In this document: one piece after another, positions 49,706 to 58,077 of the stretch | Layout of the letters: every line of letters starts with the position of its first letter | How positions within the stretch are numbered: the first letter of the stretch is position 1 | DNA from: Enterobacter chuandaensis | Lineage (GTDB): Bacteria; Pseudomonadota; Gammaproteobacteria; Enterobacterales; Enterobacteriaceae | Length of the DNA: 64,000 nt | Direction: 5' to 3' | Assembly (NCBI RefSeq): GCF_003594915.1 | Contig: NZ_QZCS01000019.1 | Span: 17,564-81,563, forward strand | Made by a program: the position numbers and the translations under genes | The notes under the pieces: model-generated | What the model saw: only the letters and a program-made list of their open reading frames with translations | What the model was told of the DNA's origin: nothing | Database searches by the model: none

Positions 49706-50326
49706 ATGACCACCCCGACTTTTGACACTATCGAAGCGCAGGCAAGCTACGGTATCGGCTTGCAGGTAGGACAGCAGCTGAGCGAATCCGGCCTGGAAGG
49801 TCTGTTACCTGAAGCGCTGGTGGCGGGTATCGCTGATGCGCTGGAAGGCAAACAGCCTGCCGTTCCGGTTGACGTTGTGCACCGTGCGCTGCGTGAAATC
49901 CACGAACGTGCTGACGCCGTGCGTCGTGCGCGTTTCGAAGAGATGGCCGCCGAAGGCGTGAAATACCTGGAAGAGAACCGCGAGCGTGAAGGCGTGAACA
50001 GCACCGAATCCGGCCTGCAGTTCCGCGTAATCAACCAGGGCGACGGCGCAATTCCTGCGCGTACCGACCACGTTCGCGTGCACTACACCGGTAAACTGAT
50101 CGACGGTACCGTGTTCGACAGCTCTGTTGCGCGCGGCGAACCAGCTGAATTCCCGGTCAACGGCGTGATCGCAGGCTGGATCGAAGCTCTGACCCTGATG
50201 CCAGTGGGTTCCAAATGGGAACTGACCATCCCTCACAACCTGGCTTACGGCGAGCGCGGCGCTGGCGCGTCCATCCCGCCATTCAGCACCCTGGTATTTG
50301 AAGTCGAGCTGCTGGAAATCCTGTAA
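49706..50326 (+). CDS. fklB: FKBP-type peptidyl-prolyl isomerase FklB (FKBP22)
   Basis: 206-aa cytoplasmic prolyl isomerase and chaperone. An N-terminal helical dimerisation region (about 5-85) is joined to the C-terminal FKBP domain (about 110-205; [39 protein letters not shown], fragment [17 protein letters not shown]). Start [12 protein letters not shown] after GGAAGGAAAACCC; the open frame upstream has no support. Confidence 0.95.
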   Translation: MTTPTFDTIEAQASYGIGLQVGQQLSESGLEGLLPEALVAGIADALEGKQPAVPVDVVHRALREIHERADAVRRARFEEMAAEGVKYLEENREREGVNSTESGLQFRVINQGDGAIPARTDHVRVHYTGKLIDGTVFDSSVARGEPAEFPVNGVIAGWIEALTLMPVGSKWELTIPHNLAYGERGAGASIPPFSTLVFEVELLEIL

Positions 50327-50340
50327 TCGACTTTTCTTAT

Positions 50341-50366
50341 TTCCTCTCTCCGCCCGGGGAGAGGAA
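50341..50366. repeat. Hairpin of the CTCTCC type
   Basis: 11-bp near-perfect arms TTCCTCTCTCC/GGGGAGAGGAA with loop GCCC, 15 bp after fklB. Similar in kind to the repeats at 31131 and 31951. No clear T-run. Confidence 0.55.
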
Positions 50367-50604
50367 AATAGTGATAAAACCTATAGTTACGACGGAATCA
50401 ACATTTTATCTTGCAAACGAAACTGTTGCGTGTATTTTTGTGAGCTGTTTCGCGCTGCATGAGTGATATGACACTCACTTTCAACATATTATTAACATAA
50501 TATCTAAATCATAGTATTCATCCCGCCGATTCTTACCTAATATCGATAAACCCTTACAAAGGGACCGTCATTTATTTGACGTTTTTAAAGGCCAGAAGAG
50601 CCTT

Positions 50605-50619
50605 AACAACACAGACAGG
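50605..50619 (+). promoter_or_regulatory. Possible GcvB-pairing segment in the cycA leader
   Basis: AACAACACAGACAGG, 20 bp before the cycA start, is complementary to TGTGTTGTT of the GcvB R1 region as I recall it, and its AGACAGG to CCTGTCT further along GcvB. E. coli cycA is a known GcvB target. The rest of the fklB-cycA spacer is AT-rich and holds the promoter; no other gene is visible. Confidence 0.5.
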
Positions 50620-50638
50620 CATAAACAGGAAAAATTAC

Positions 50639-52048
50639 ATGGTAGATCAGGTCAAAGTCGCCGCTGCAGAAGAGGCGACGTCTGAACAGTCGCTACGGCG
50701 CAATCTCACAAACCGTCATATACAGCTTATCGCCATCGGCGGTGCCATCGGCACCGGGTTGTTTATGGGGTCGGGCAAAACCATCAGTCTTGCCGGGCCG
50801 TCGATCATTTTCGTCTATATGATCATCGGTTTTATGCTCTTCTTCGTGATGCGTGCAATGGGTGAATTGCTGCTCTCGAACCTCGAATACAAATCCTTCA
50901 GCGACTTCGCGTCGGACCTGCTCGGCCCGTGGGCGGGCTATTTTACCGGCTGGACCTACTGGTTCTGCTGGGTGGTCACCGGCATGGCGGACGTCGTGGC
51001 GATTACCGCCTACGCGCAGTTCTGGTTCCCGGGGCTGTCGGACTGGGTCGCCTCGCTGGCGGTGATTATTCTGCTGCTGAGCCTGAACCTCGCCACCGTG
51101 AAAATGTTCGGTGAGATGGAGTTCTGGTTCGCGATGATCAAGATTGTCGCTATCGTAGGGCTGATTGTGGTGGGGCTGGTGATGGTCCTGACGCATTTCC
51201 AGTCGCCGACTGGCGTTCAGGCGTCGTTTACCCATCTGTGGAATGACGGCGGTTGGTTCCCGAAAGGCATCAGCGGCTTCTTTGCCGGTTTCCAGATTGC
51301 GGTATTTGCGTTTGTGGGGATTGAACTAGTGGGAACCACGGCTGCGGAAACCAAAGATCCGGAGAAATCCCTGCCGCGCGCCATCAACTCCATTCCGCTG
51401 CGCATTATTATGTTCTACGTCTTCGCGCTGATTATCATCATGTCCGTGACGCCGTGGAGCTCGGTGGTGCCAAACAAGAGCCCGTTCGTTGAGCTGTTCG
51501 TGCTGGTAGGACTGCCTGCTGCCGCGAGCCTGATTAACTTCGTGGTGCTGACCTCTGCGGCCTCTTCCGCGAACAGCGGCGTGTTCTCAACCAGCCGCAT
51601 GCTGTTTGGTCTGGCGCAGGAGGGCGTGGCGCCGAGCGCCTTTGCGAAACTCTCTAAGCGTGCGGTGCCGGCGAAAGGGCTGACCTTCTCCTGCATGTGC
51701 CTGCTGGGTGGCGTGGTGATGCTCTACGTGAACCCAAGCGTGATTGGCGCGTTCACCATGATCACCACGGTCTCGGCGATCCTGTTCATGTTCGTCTGGA
51801 CCATTATCCTGTGCTCGTACCTGGTGTACCGCAAACAGCGTCCGCACCTGCATGAGAAGTCGATCTACAAGATGCCGCTGGGCAAGCTGATGTGCTGGGT
51901 GTGTATGGCGTTCTTCGTGTTCGTGCTGGTGCTGCTGACGCTCGAAGATGACACCCGTCAGGCGCTGATCGTCACGCCGCTGTGGTTTATCGCGCTGGGG
52001 CTGGGCTGGCTGTTTATCGGTAAGAAACGTATGGCAGGCATGCGTTAA
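50639..52048 (+). CDS. cycA: D-serine/D-alanine/glycine permease CycA
   Basis: Proton-coupled amino acid importer of the APC superfamily in the inner membrane; also takes up D-cycloserine. 469 aa with 12 helices. IGGAIGTGLFMGSGKTISLA (about 28-47) is the conserved first broken helix. Start MVDQVKVAAAEE has an AGGAAAA site; the ORF frame is open 21 codons upstream without support. Confidence 0.96.
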   Translation: MVDQVKVAAAEEATSEQSLRRNLTNRHIQLIAIGGAIGTGLFMGSGKTISLAGPSIIFVYMIIGFMLFFVMRAMGELLLSNLEYKSFSDFASDLLGPWAGYFTGWTYWFCWVVTGMADVVAITAYAQFWFPGLSDWVASLAVIILLLSLNLATVKMFGEMEFWFAMIKIVAIVGLIVVGLVMVLTHFQSPTGVQASFTHLWNDGGWFPKGISGFFAGFQIAVFAFVGIELVGTTAAETKDPEKSLPRAINSIPLRIIMFYVFALIIIMSVTPWSSVVPNKSPFVELFVLVGLPAAASLINFVVLTSAASSANSGVFSTSRMLFGLAQEGVAPSAFAKLSKRAVPAKGLTFSCMCLLGGVVMLYVNPSVIGAFTMITTVSAILFMFVWTIILCSYLVYRKQRPHLHEKSIYKMPLGKLMCWVCMAFFVFVLVLLTLEDDTRQALIVTPLWFIALGLGWLFIGKKRMAGMR

Positions 52049-52055
52049 GCATGTT

Positions 52056-52136
52056 GCCGGGTGGCGCTGACGCTTACCCGGCCTACGTTCGAGGACGTTG
52101 TAGGCCCGGTAAGCGCTAGCGCCACCGGGCTTTTTT
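52056..52136. repeat. BIME: paired inverted REPs, also cycA terminator
   Basis: REP 1 (52056-52082, GCCGGGT...ACCCGGC) and REP 2 (52104-52130, GCCCGGT...ACCGGGC) face each other, and their inner flanks CCTACG/TGTAGG also pair, so the whole unit can fold into one cruciform. Six T follow on the plus strand, and these overlap the ytfE stop codon. Probably terminates cycA. Confidence 0.85.
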
Positions 52137-52797
52137 ATTTATCAGCCAATGCCCGCGGGAACAGAACGTTATTCTCAAGACTGATGTGTTCCATCAGGTC
52201 ATCAATCATCTCATTAATGCCGTTGTACATCGCTTTCCAGGTGGTGCACGCTTCCGGCGGCGGTGTGACGTTGTTGGTGGTGTGTTTGATGACTTCCAGC
52301 AGTTCGCCGGCATCATCATGTTCGCTTTCCATCACGCTGATGGGCCCCATCGTCTGGCTTCCCATTCCCTGTTTGATCATCGGGAAGAGGATCTGCTCTT
52401 CTTTCATCATGTGGCTGGAAAGCTCTTCATGCAGCATGGTCAGGTATTTCGCCAGACCGCGGGGTACGGAGGGTTTATCAGCGTGAACGCGCTCAACTTT
52501 GGTCGCCTGCAGAATCAGCTCAGGTAGCTGCTCACGGTGGCGGTCGTGGTAACGCACGATGATATGGTCGATGATTTCAGCGAGCGGGGCGGTGCGCCAG
52601 TCTTTGTCGACAGGCTGTTCGGCCAGAAGTGCCAGCTCCGCTTCTATAACCTCCACGTCCAGCTCTTTACGCGAGGCCGCTCGCGCCAGCGTTTGCTTAC
52701 CGCCGCAGCAGTAATCCATGTCGTATTTGCGGAACAGCGCAGAAGCGCGAGGGATGGAGAGCGCCAGCTCGCCCAGGGGTTGGTCGCGAAAGGCCAT
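52135..52797 (-). CDS. ytfE: Di-iron protein YtfE (RIC), Fe-S cluster repair
   Basis: Hemerythrin-like protein that restores iron-sulfur clusters damaged by nitric oxide. 220 aa. The N-terminal ScdA domain has [13 protein letters not shown] (Cys30-Cys31). Di-iron His and Glu residues lie in [30 protein letters not shown] and ESEHDDAG, followed by [11 protein letters not shown]. Upstream is an NsrR palindrome, and NsrR is encoded in the same window. Confidence 0.96.
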   Translation of the reverse strand: MAFRDQPLGELALSIPRASALFRKYDMDYCCGGKQTLARAASRKELDVEVIEAELALLAEQPVDKDWRTAPLAEIIDHIIVRYHDRHREQLPELILQATKVERVHADKPSVPRGLAKYLTMLHEELSSHMMKEEQILFPMIKQGMGSQTMGPISVMESEHDDAGELLEVIKHTTNNVTPPPEACTTWKAMYNGINEMIDDLMEHISLENNVLFPRALADK

Positions 52798-52823
52798 AGC
52801 AGTTACCTCGTCATCAAAAATAT

Positions 52824-52846
52824 AAGGTGCATATTAAATGCATCTT
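52824..52846 (-). promoter_or_regulatory. NsrR operator of ytfE
   Basis: AAGATGCATTTAATATGCACCTT on the minus strand (given here in two halves: AAGATGCATTT, A, ATATGCACCTT) is an 11-1-11 dyad that fits the NsrR consensus closely. It begins 27 bp before the ytfE start codon. Confidence 0.85.
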
Positions 52847-52975
52847 TATGGCGACGCTATAACCCTTTAGAGGGAAGGGGGAAAGTGAGACGCCGATCAC
52901 AAAAAAATGTCCCGTTTAACTCCCTGAATGGACATAAGAAAGTGGTTTAGAAAGTTTTTAAAGGTGGAGAAACAG

Positions 52976-53002
52976 TAAACAACCCGCCGCGCGTGCCGAT
53001 AG
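52976..53002 (+). promoter_or_regulatory. Sigma-28 (FliA) promoter of the Tsr-like receptor
   Basis: TAAACAAC, 11 bases, GCCGATAG, against the consensus TAAAGTTT-N11-GCCGATAA. Exact spacing and 7 of 8 bases of the -10. About 40 bp before the start codon. Confidence 0.85.
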
Positions 53003-53041
53003 ATACACGTCAGACAAACCTGCATATAACAAAGGCGACGC

Positions 53042-54691
53042 ATGTTTAAACGTATAAAAGTCATAACTCTTCTTATTTCGGTGCTGCTTGTGCTCGGCAT
53101 CATGCAAGTGATTTCCGCGGGTATCTTTATCAACGCGCTGAATAACGATAAAGACAACTTCACCGTGTCGCAGCTTTCCAGCCAGAACGTGGCGGAATTT
53201 ACCGACGCCTGGATCAGCCTGAACCAGGCGCGCGTCACGCTAAACCGCGGGATGCTGCGTCTGCAAAGCAGCATGGCCTCTCAGATTAACGGCGGACAGC
53301 TGAACGAGCTGGTTAACACCGCGAAAAACCTGCTGGCTAATGCGCAGGTCCATTACGACAAATACTACGCCCTGCCGAATACCCCGGGTCTGGATGAGAA
53401 CCTGGCCGATCGGCTGGAAGAGCAGTACCGCATCTACTCCGCCACGTTGACGCAAATGAACGTTCTGCTGGGCCAGGGCAACCTGGAAGAGATGTTCAAA
53501 CAGAATGCCGAACAGAAGCAGACGGCAATGCAGAAGGTCTATCGCGAGTGGCGCGAGGCGCAGGCTGCGCTTACCAGTAAAGGCATTCAGGATAACGAAA
53601 GCGACTACAAGCGCATCCTGTGGATCCTTTCTGCCGTCATGATTCTCGTCATTGCGGTAATTATCTCCAGCTGGATCGCCATGCGCCGCGTGCTGCTGCT
53701 GCCGCTGGAAGAGGTGATCAACCATATCCGCGCCATCGCGGCAGGGGATTTAACTCAGCCGATTCAGGCTGAAGGCAAAAACGAAATGGCGATCCTGGCG
53801 CGCAACGTTCAGGAGATGCAAACCTCGCTGGCCAACACGGTTGGCGTGGTGCGTGAAGGCGCAGACACCATCTATACCGGCGCGGGTGAAATAACTGCGG
53901 GCAGCAACGATCTCTCTTCCCGTACCGAACAGCAGGCCGCGTCTCTGGAAGAGACCGCTGCCAGCATGGAACAACTGACCGCCACCGTGAAGCAGAACGC
54001 CGATAACGCGCGTCAGGCTTCCCGGCTTGCGCTGGATGCCTCCTCAACCGCGAAAAAAGGCGGTAATGTGGTGGAAGGCGTCGTGCGTACCATGGACGAG
54101 ATCGCCACCAGCTCCAGCAAAATCGCGCAAATTACCAACGTGATCGACGGCATTGCCTTCCAGACCAACATTCTGGCGCTGAACGCGGCAGTGGAAGCGG
54201 TGCGTGCGGGCGAACAGGGCCGTGGCTTCGCGGTTGTTGCAGGTGAAGTACGAACGCTTGCCCAGCGCAGCGCCCAGGCGGCGAAAGAGATTAAGGCGTT
54301 GATTGATGATTCCGGCGAGCGCGTCAATGCGGGTTCTCAGCTGGTAAACGAAGCGGGCGCGACGATGGCGGAAATCGTCAACGCGGTTACCCGGGTGACC
54401 GACATCATGGGCGAAATTGCCTCTGCCTCTGACGAGCAGAGCCGCGGTATCGATCAGGTGGGCCAGGCGGTAGCGGAGATGGACCGCGTTACCCAGCAGA
54501 ACGCCTCGCTGGTGGAGGAGTCTGCGGCGGCAGCGGCGGCGCTGGAAGATCAGGCCGCACGCCTGAACGAAGCGGTAGCGGTGTTTAAAATTACGCGTAA
54601 TCAGGCGGTTAAAGCGGCGCCGGTGAAAACCTATGTGCCAAAAGCGCAGCCTGCTGCGACCGTAGCTGAAGCGAACTGGGAAACGTTTTAA
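53042..54691 (+). CDS. Tsr-like methyl-accepting chemotaxis protein
   Basis: 549-aa chemoreceptor: membrane helices at about 7-30 and 192-213, a four-helix TarH periplasmic domain, HAMP (about 214-267) and a signalling hairpin ending in the CheR/CheB tether NWETF. Methylation regions around SSRTEQQAASLEETAASM are normal. In the ligand pocket Arg64, Asn68, Arg69 and Arg73 match Tsr, so an amino acid ligand is likely. Tsr Thr156 is Ala here, so the specificity may differ from serine. The hairpin tip reads AAVEAVRAGE instead of [10 protein letters not shown]. Absent from this place in E. coli. Confidence 0.92.
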   Translation: MFKRIKVITLLISVLLVLGIMQVISAGIFINALNNDKDNFTVSQLSSQNVAEFTDAWISLNQARVTLNRGMLRLQSSMASQINGGQLNELVNTAKNLLANAQVHYDKYYALPNTPGLDENLADRLEEQYRIYSATLTQMNVLLGQGNLEEMFKQNAEQKQTAMQKVYREWREAQAALTSKGIQDNESDYKRILWILSAVMILVIAVIISSWIAMRRVLLLPLEEVINHIRAIAAGDLTQPIQAEGKNEMAILARNVQEMQTSLANTVGVVREGADTIYTGAGEITAGSNDLSSRTEQQAASLEETAASMEQLTATVKQNADNARQASRLALDASSTAKKGGNVVEGVVRTMDEIATSSSKIAQITNVIDGIAFQTNILALNAAVEAVRAGEQGRGFAVVAGEVRTLAQRSAQAAKEIKALIDDSGERVNAGSQLVNEAGATMAEIVNAVTRVTDIMGEIASASDEQSRGIDQVGQAVAEMDRVTQQNASLVEESAAAAAALEDQAARLNEAVAVFKITRNQAVKAAPVKTYVPKAQPAATVAEANWETF

Positions 54692-54697
54692 GGGCTT

Positions 54698-54765
54698 GCC
54701 CGGTGGCGGCTACGCCTTACCGGGCCTACGGTTTTGTAGGCCCTGCAAGCGCAGCGCCGCCGGGC
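54698..54765. repeat. BIME: two REP units
   Basis: A clean REP (GCCCGGT...ACCGGGC, 54698-54725) followed, after CCTACGGTTTTGTAGG, by a degenerate inverted copy (54739-54765). Lies between the converging chemoreceptor gene and ytfF. Confidence 0.8.
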
Positions 54766-54770
54766 AATGC

Positions 54771-55736
54771 TCACATCTCCGACGCCGGAACGACCCTCGG
54801 TTTTTCCGGCTTCGCTCTTACCGCCATCACCACCCCCACCACCAGCAGCGCGATCCCACAGGCCGTTAACAGCGGCGGCACACTCTGGCGCATCAGGAAG
54901 GTGTACAGCAGCCCGGCCAGGGTTTCGAACACAATCAGCGGCCCTAAGATCACCGTCGGCAGCTTCTGGCTGGCAATGTTCCAGCACAGCGCGCCCACCC
55001 AGGAGCACAGCACCGCAATCGCCACCATCAGGCCAATAAAGACCCAGGGTCTTGGTCCGAAGGGCTGGGCAAACTCCGGCTGCTGATGACCCAGCCAGAT
55101 GCATGCACCGGCATATCCCACTAACGAGACGGGGAGCGTGACCAGCGCCTGCGCCGTCGCCCACATCATCGGGTGCTTATCCGGATTCTCCCGCAGCCAG
55201 CGCGCATTACGCAGGGCGTACCAGGCCCAGCACGCGACCGAGATGAACGCTAAAACGATCCCAGAACCGTAACGCCACAAGCTGAAATCGCCCAGCCCGT
55301 GGCGCAGCTCGGCGATATTGACGCACACCAGCCCCACGGCGGTGCAGGCCAGGGCGGGTATCATTTTTGACCACGCCAGCTTGCCGTCCCGGTGGCTATA
55401 GAGCAGATTCGCGAAGATGGGGATAACCACCGGCAGCGTGCCGATAATCATGGTCGACACCGGCGCCCCGGTACGCTGAATGGCGCTTGCCAGGCAGACG
55501 TAATAGATGAGATTGCCCATCATGGTCAGCGCCAGCGCGGTGCCCCAGTCCTGACGGCTGAGCTGTCGCAAGCGCGTGCGCCCCAGCCATGCCAGAGGAA
55601 GGGCAATCAGCCCCAGCGCCAGATAACGTCCGGTAGACTGCAATATCGCCGGATATTCCGGCACGATCAGTGGGCCGACAAAGATCAGCCCCCACATCAG
55701 ACCTGCAAGCAGGGCATACAACACACCGCTAATCAT
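54771..55736 (-). CDS. ytfF: DMT-family transporter YtfF
   Basis: Ten-helix EamA-type inner-membrane transporter, 321 aa, matching E. coli YtfF along its length (MISGVLYALLAGLMWGLIFV start; LPTVILGPLIVFETLAGLLYTF). The substrate is not known. An ATG four codons upstream is an alternative start. The next gene upstream is an AraC-type regulator on the same strand, which may control it. Confidence 0.9.
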   Translation of the reverse strand: MISGVLYALLAGLMWGLIFVGPLIVPEYPAILQSTGRYLALGLIALPLAWLGRTRLRQLSRQDWGTALALTMMGNLIYYVCLASAIQRTGAPVSTMIIGTLPVVIPIFANLLYSHRDGKLAWSKMIPALACTAVGLVCVNIAELRHGLGDFSLWRYGSGIVLAFISVACWAWYALRNARWLRENPDKHPMMWATAQALVTLPVSLVGYAGACIWLGHQQPEFAQPFGPRPWVFIGLMVAIAVLCSWVGALCWNIASQKLPTVILGPLIVFETLAGLLYTFLMRQSVPPLLTACGIALLVVGVVMAVRAKPEKPRVVPASEM

Positions 55737-55811
55737 TTTTCCATCCACATTGATTTACTCTGCACTCAGTCTAGGAGGGTGAAACGCGCGCGTATTGTAT
55801 GAGATTGCGCA

Positions 55812-56651
55812 TTAGCGCCGGGCGACCTGCTTCTGATAGCGTACGGGCGTAATGCCGTAGCGGCGGGTGAAGGCGCGGGTTAAATGCGACTGGTCGGTCA
55901 GCCCGGTCGCGGCGGCGACCTCTGCTGCGGGCATGCCGTGAGTGAGGAACGCTTTGGCGCGCCACAGGCGAATCGCCATCAGCATCTGGTGCGGCGTAAC
56001 GTGAAAGTGGGCTTTGAACTGGCGCTGGAAATGATACGGGCTGAGCGAGACGACGCTCGCCAGCTCGTCCAGCGTCAGGGCGTGCATGTAGTTGTCGTGC
56101 AGGTACTCGCGCACGCGCTCAAACCGGTGCGCACCTTCGTGAATCACCGGCGCGTGATGGGCTAGCGGCTGGAAAGTCTCAATCAAATCCAGCAGCAAGC
56201 TTTTTTGCGCCAGCGGGTCGTCCGTGTGCCACAGTCCGTAAATCAGCTGGCCGATTTGCTGCGAGCGCAGCGGATCGTGGCGCGTAACGTCGCTAAACCA
56301 CCAGTGACGCAGGCCGGTCACCTCTTCCAGAAGATCGGGTTCGATGTAGACCATCCGGTAGCGCCAGCCGCCTTCGGTGGCGGATTCCCCCGTGTGGATC
56401 TCGTCCGGGTTCATGGTGACAACGGATTTTTCCGCCGCGAGATGCTGCGTGCCGCGATAGCGAAAGCGTTCGGCACCGGTTTCGATGGTGCCGATGCCGA
56501 AGGCTTCATGCGTGTGGGGCTCAAAGGCGTAGTCCGAGATATGGGCGTGATAGAGTTCCAGGCCCGGCAGCTGCGCCAGATGGCGAAAGCGCGCGCTGTC
56601 TCTCTCGTCAGTAAACTGTTCTGGTACGCCTTGCACGGTGAGCCTCCTCAT
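55812..56651 (-). CDS. AraC-family transcriptional regulator
   Basis: 279 aa: an N-terminal cupin-like AraC sensor domain (about 20-155; HTHEAFGIGTIETGAERFRYRG, fragment HTHEAFGIGTIETG) and a C-terminal double helix-turn-helix (about 175-275; LTLDELASVVSLSPYHFQRQF and GLTDQSHLTRAFTRRYG). No E. coli equivalent at this position. Being 75 bp upstream of ytfF on the same strand, it likely regulates that exporter, a pairing often seen with amino acid exporters. Effector unknown. Confidence 0.86.
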   Translation of the reverse strand: MRRLTVQGVPEQFTDERDSARFRHLAQLPGLELYHAHISDYAFEPHTHEAFGIGTIETGAERFRYRGTQHLAAEKSVVTMNPDEIHTGESATEGGWRYRMVYIEPDLLEEVTGLRHWWFSDVTRHDPLRSQQIGQLIYGLWHTDDPLAQKSLLLDLIETFQPLAHHAPVIHEGAHRFERVREYLHDNYMHALTLDELASVVSLSPYHFQRQFKAHFHVTPHQMLMAIRLWRAKAFLTHGMPAAEVAAATGLTDQSHLTRAFTRRYGITPVRYQKQVARR

Positions 56652-56717
56652 GGGTCATCACTTTATTATCAGAGATGACCCGAGGGGATGCCACAAAAAA
56701 TAACCAATCCGTAACAA

Positions 56718-57566
56718 TTACAGAATGGCGTTGACGCTTTCCGCCAGCGGGGTGGTCGGGCGGCCGATCAGTTTGCTCAGGGTACGGCTGTCGTCAAAGA
56801 GCCCGCCTTTGGAGGCGCCCACGTCGGAGTCCGCCAGCATATCCGCCAGCCCGGCAGGTAAACCCACGCTCTTCAATGCGGCTGCAAAGTCCGCTTCGCT
56901 CAGATTTTGATACGCCACAGGTTTGCCGCTCTGCTTACTCAGTTCCGCTGCCAGTTCGCTCAATGTCCAGCCGTGGTCGCCAGCCAGTTCATATACCTTG
57001 CCCGCATGACCCTCTTCAGCGATCACTTTGGCGGCCGCCGCGGCGTAGTCTGCACGGGTCGCGGAGGCAATTTTGCCTTCGCCTGCGGCACCAATGAATA
57101 CGCCGTGTTCCAGCGCAGGCGGCGCGCTCGCCAGATAGTTTTCGGTGTACCAGCCGTTGCGCAGCAGGGCGTATGGCACGCCAGATTCTGCCAGCGCTTT
57201 CTCGGTTTCGACATGTTCAACGTGCAGACCCAGCGGTGATTTATCCGCGTGCAGCAGGCTGGTGTAGGCGATAAATTTCACGCCTGCCGCTTTGGCGGCG
57301 TTGATGACGTTCTGGTGCTGGGCCGCGCGCTGGCCCACTTCGCTGGAGGAGATGAGCAGCAGTTTATCCACGCCGCTCAGCGCGGCAGTGAAGGCGGCCT
57401 CATCGGCGTAATCCGCCTGACGAACCACAATACCCTGGTTGCTTAACGCTTCAGCTTTCGCCGGGTTACGCACAATGGCAACAATCTGGTTTGCTGGAAC
57501 GGTTTTCAGCAGTTCTTCAATAACGTGTTGGCCAAGCTGGCCGGTAGCGCCGGTAATCGCGATCAT
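56718..57566 (-). CDS. qorB: NAD(P)H:quinone oxidoreductase QorB
   Basis: Atypical short-chain dehydrogenase (NmrA-like, YtfG) that reduces quinones with NADPH. 282 aa. Nucleotide-binding GATGQLGQHV at residues 5-14 and the YTENYLAS substrate-region motif are present. Start MIAITGATG has AAGGAGATTTATC upstream; the ORF extends 16 codons further without support. Divergent from ytfH. Confidence 0.93.
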   Translation of the reverse strand: MIAITGATGQLGQHVIEELLKTVPANQIVAIVRNPAKAEALSNQGIVVRQADYADEAAFTAALSGVDKLLLISSSEVGQRAAQHQNVINAAKAAGVKFIAYTSLLHADKSPLGLHVEHVETEKALAESGVPYALLRNGWYTENYLASAPPALEHGVFIGAAGEGKIASATRADYAAAAAKVIAEEGHAGKVYELAGDHGWTLSELAAELSKQSGKPVAYQNLSEADFAAALKSVGLPAGLADMLADSDVGASKGGLFDDSRTLSKLIGRPTTPLAESVNAIL

Positions 57567-57650
57567 GATAAATCTCCTTCGTGTTTGTCTGGTGTTGTGG
57601 CACACTATCACCATAGCTAACTTTTAGTAAGTACGTACAAAAAGGTAAGT

Positions 57651-58037
57651 ATGAAAAAAACGATCCCAACGCTCAGCGAGCAAATGCGCGATGGCAATCT
57701 CTTCGCGGAACAGTGCCCTTCACGGGAGGTGCTCAAACACGTAACCAGCCGCTGGGGCGTGCTGATCCTGCTGGCTCTTCGCGGAGGAACGCACCGTTTT
57801 AGCGAGCTGCGCCATAAAATGGGCGGGGTGAGCGAAAAGATGCTGTCTCAGTCGCTTCAGGCGCTGGAGCAGGACGGCTTTGTCGATCGCGTGTCGTATC
57901 CGGTCGTGCCGCCGCACGTCGAGTATAGCCTGACGCCGATGGGCATTGAGGTGAGTGAGAAAGTCGCCGCGCTGGCGGACTGGATTGAAGTCAATACGCC
58001 GAAGGTGATGGCGAACCGGGAAGAGCGGGCGGCGTAA
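57651..58037 (+). CDS. ytfH: HxlR-family regulator YtfH
   Basis: 128-aa winged-helix regulator. HxlR signature: CPSREVLKHVTSRWGVLIL, with Cys at about residue 24, then FSELRHKMGGVSEKMLSQSL, the recognition region. The N-terminal cysteine suggests sensing of thiol-reactive quinones, as in YodB/QorR. Divergent from qorB with 84 bp between, which contains a GTACGTAC dyad (about 57631) that could be its operator. Confidence 0.9.
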   Translation: MKKTIPTLSEQMRDGNLFAEQCPSREVLKHVTSRWGVLILLALRGGTHRFSELRHKMGGVSEKMLSQSLQALEQDGFVDRVSYPVVPPHVEYSLTPMGIEVSEKVAALADWIEVNTPKVMANREERAA

Positions 58038-58040
58038 AAG

Positions 58041-58068
58041 CCGGGTGGCGGTTTCGCCTTACCCGGCA
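58041..58068. repeat. REP element
   Basis: Palindrome GCCGGGT...ACCCGGC around GGCGGTTTCGCCTT, 3 bp after the ytfH stop and between converging ytfH and cpdB. Confidence 0.82.
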
Positions 58069-58077
58069 CAATCATCG

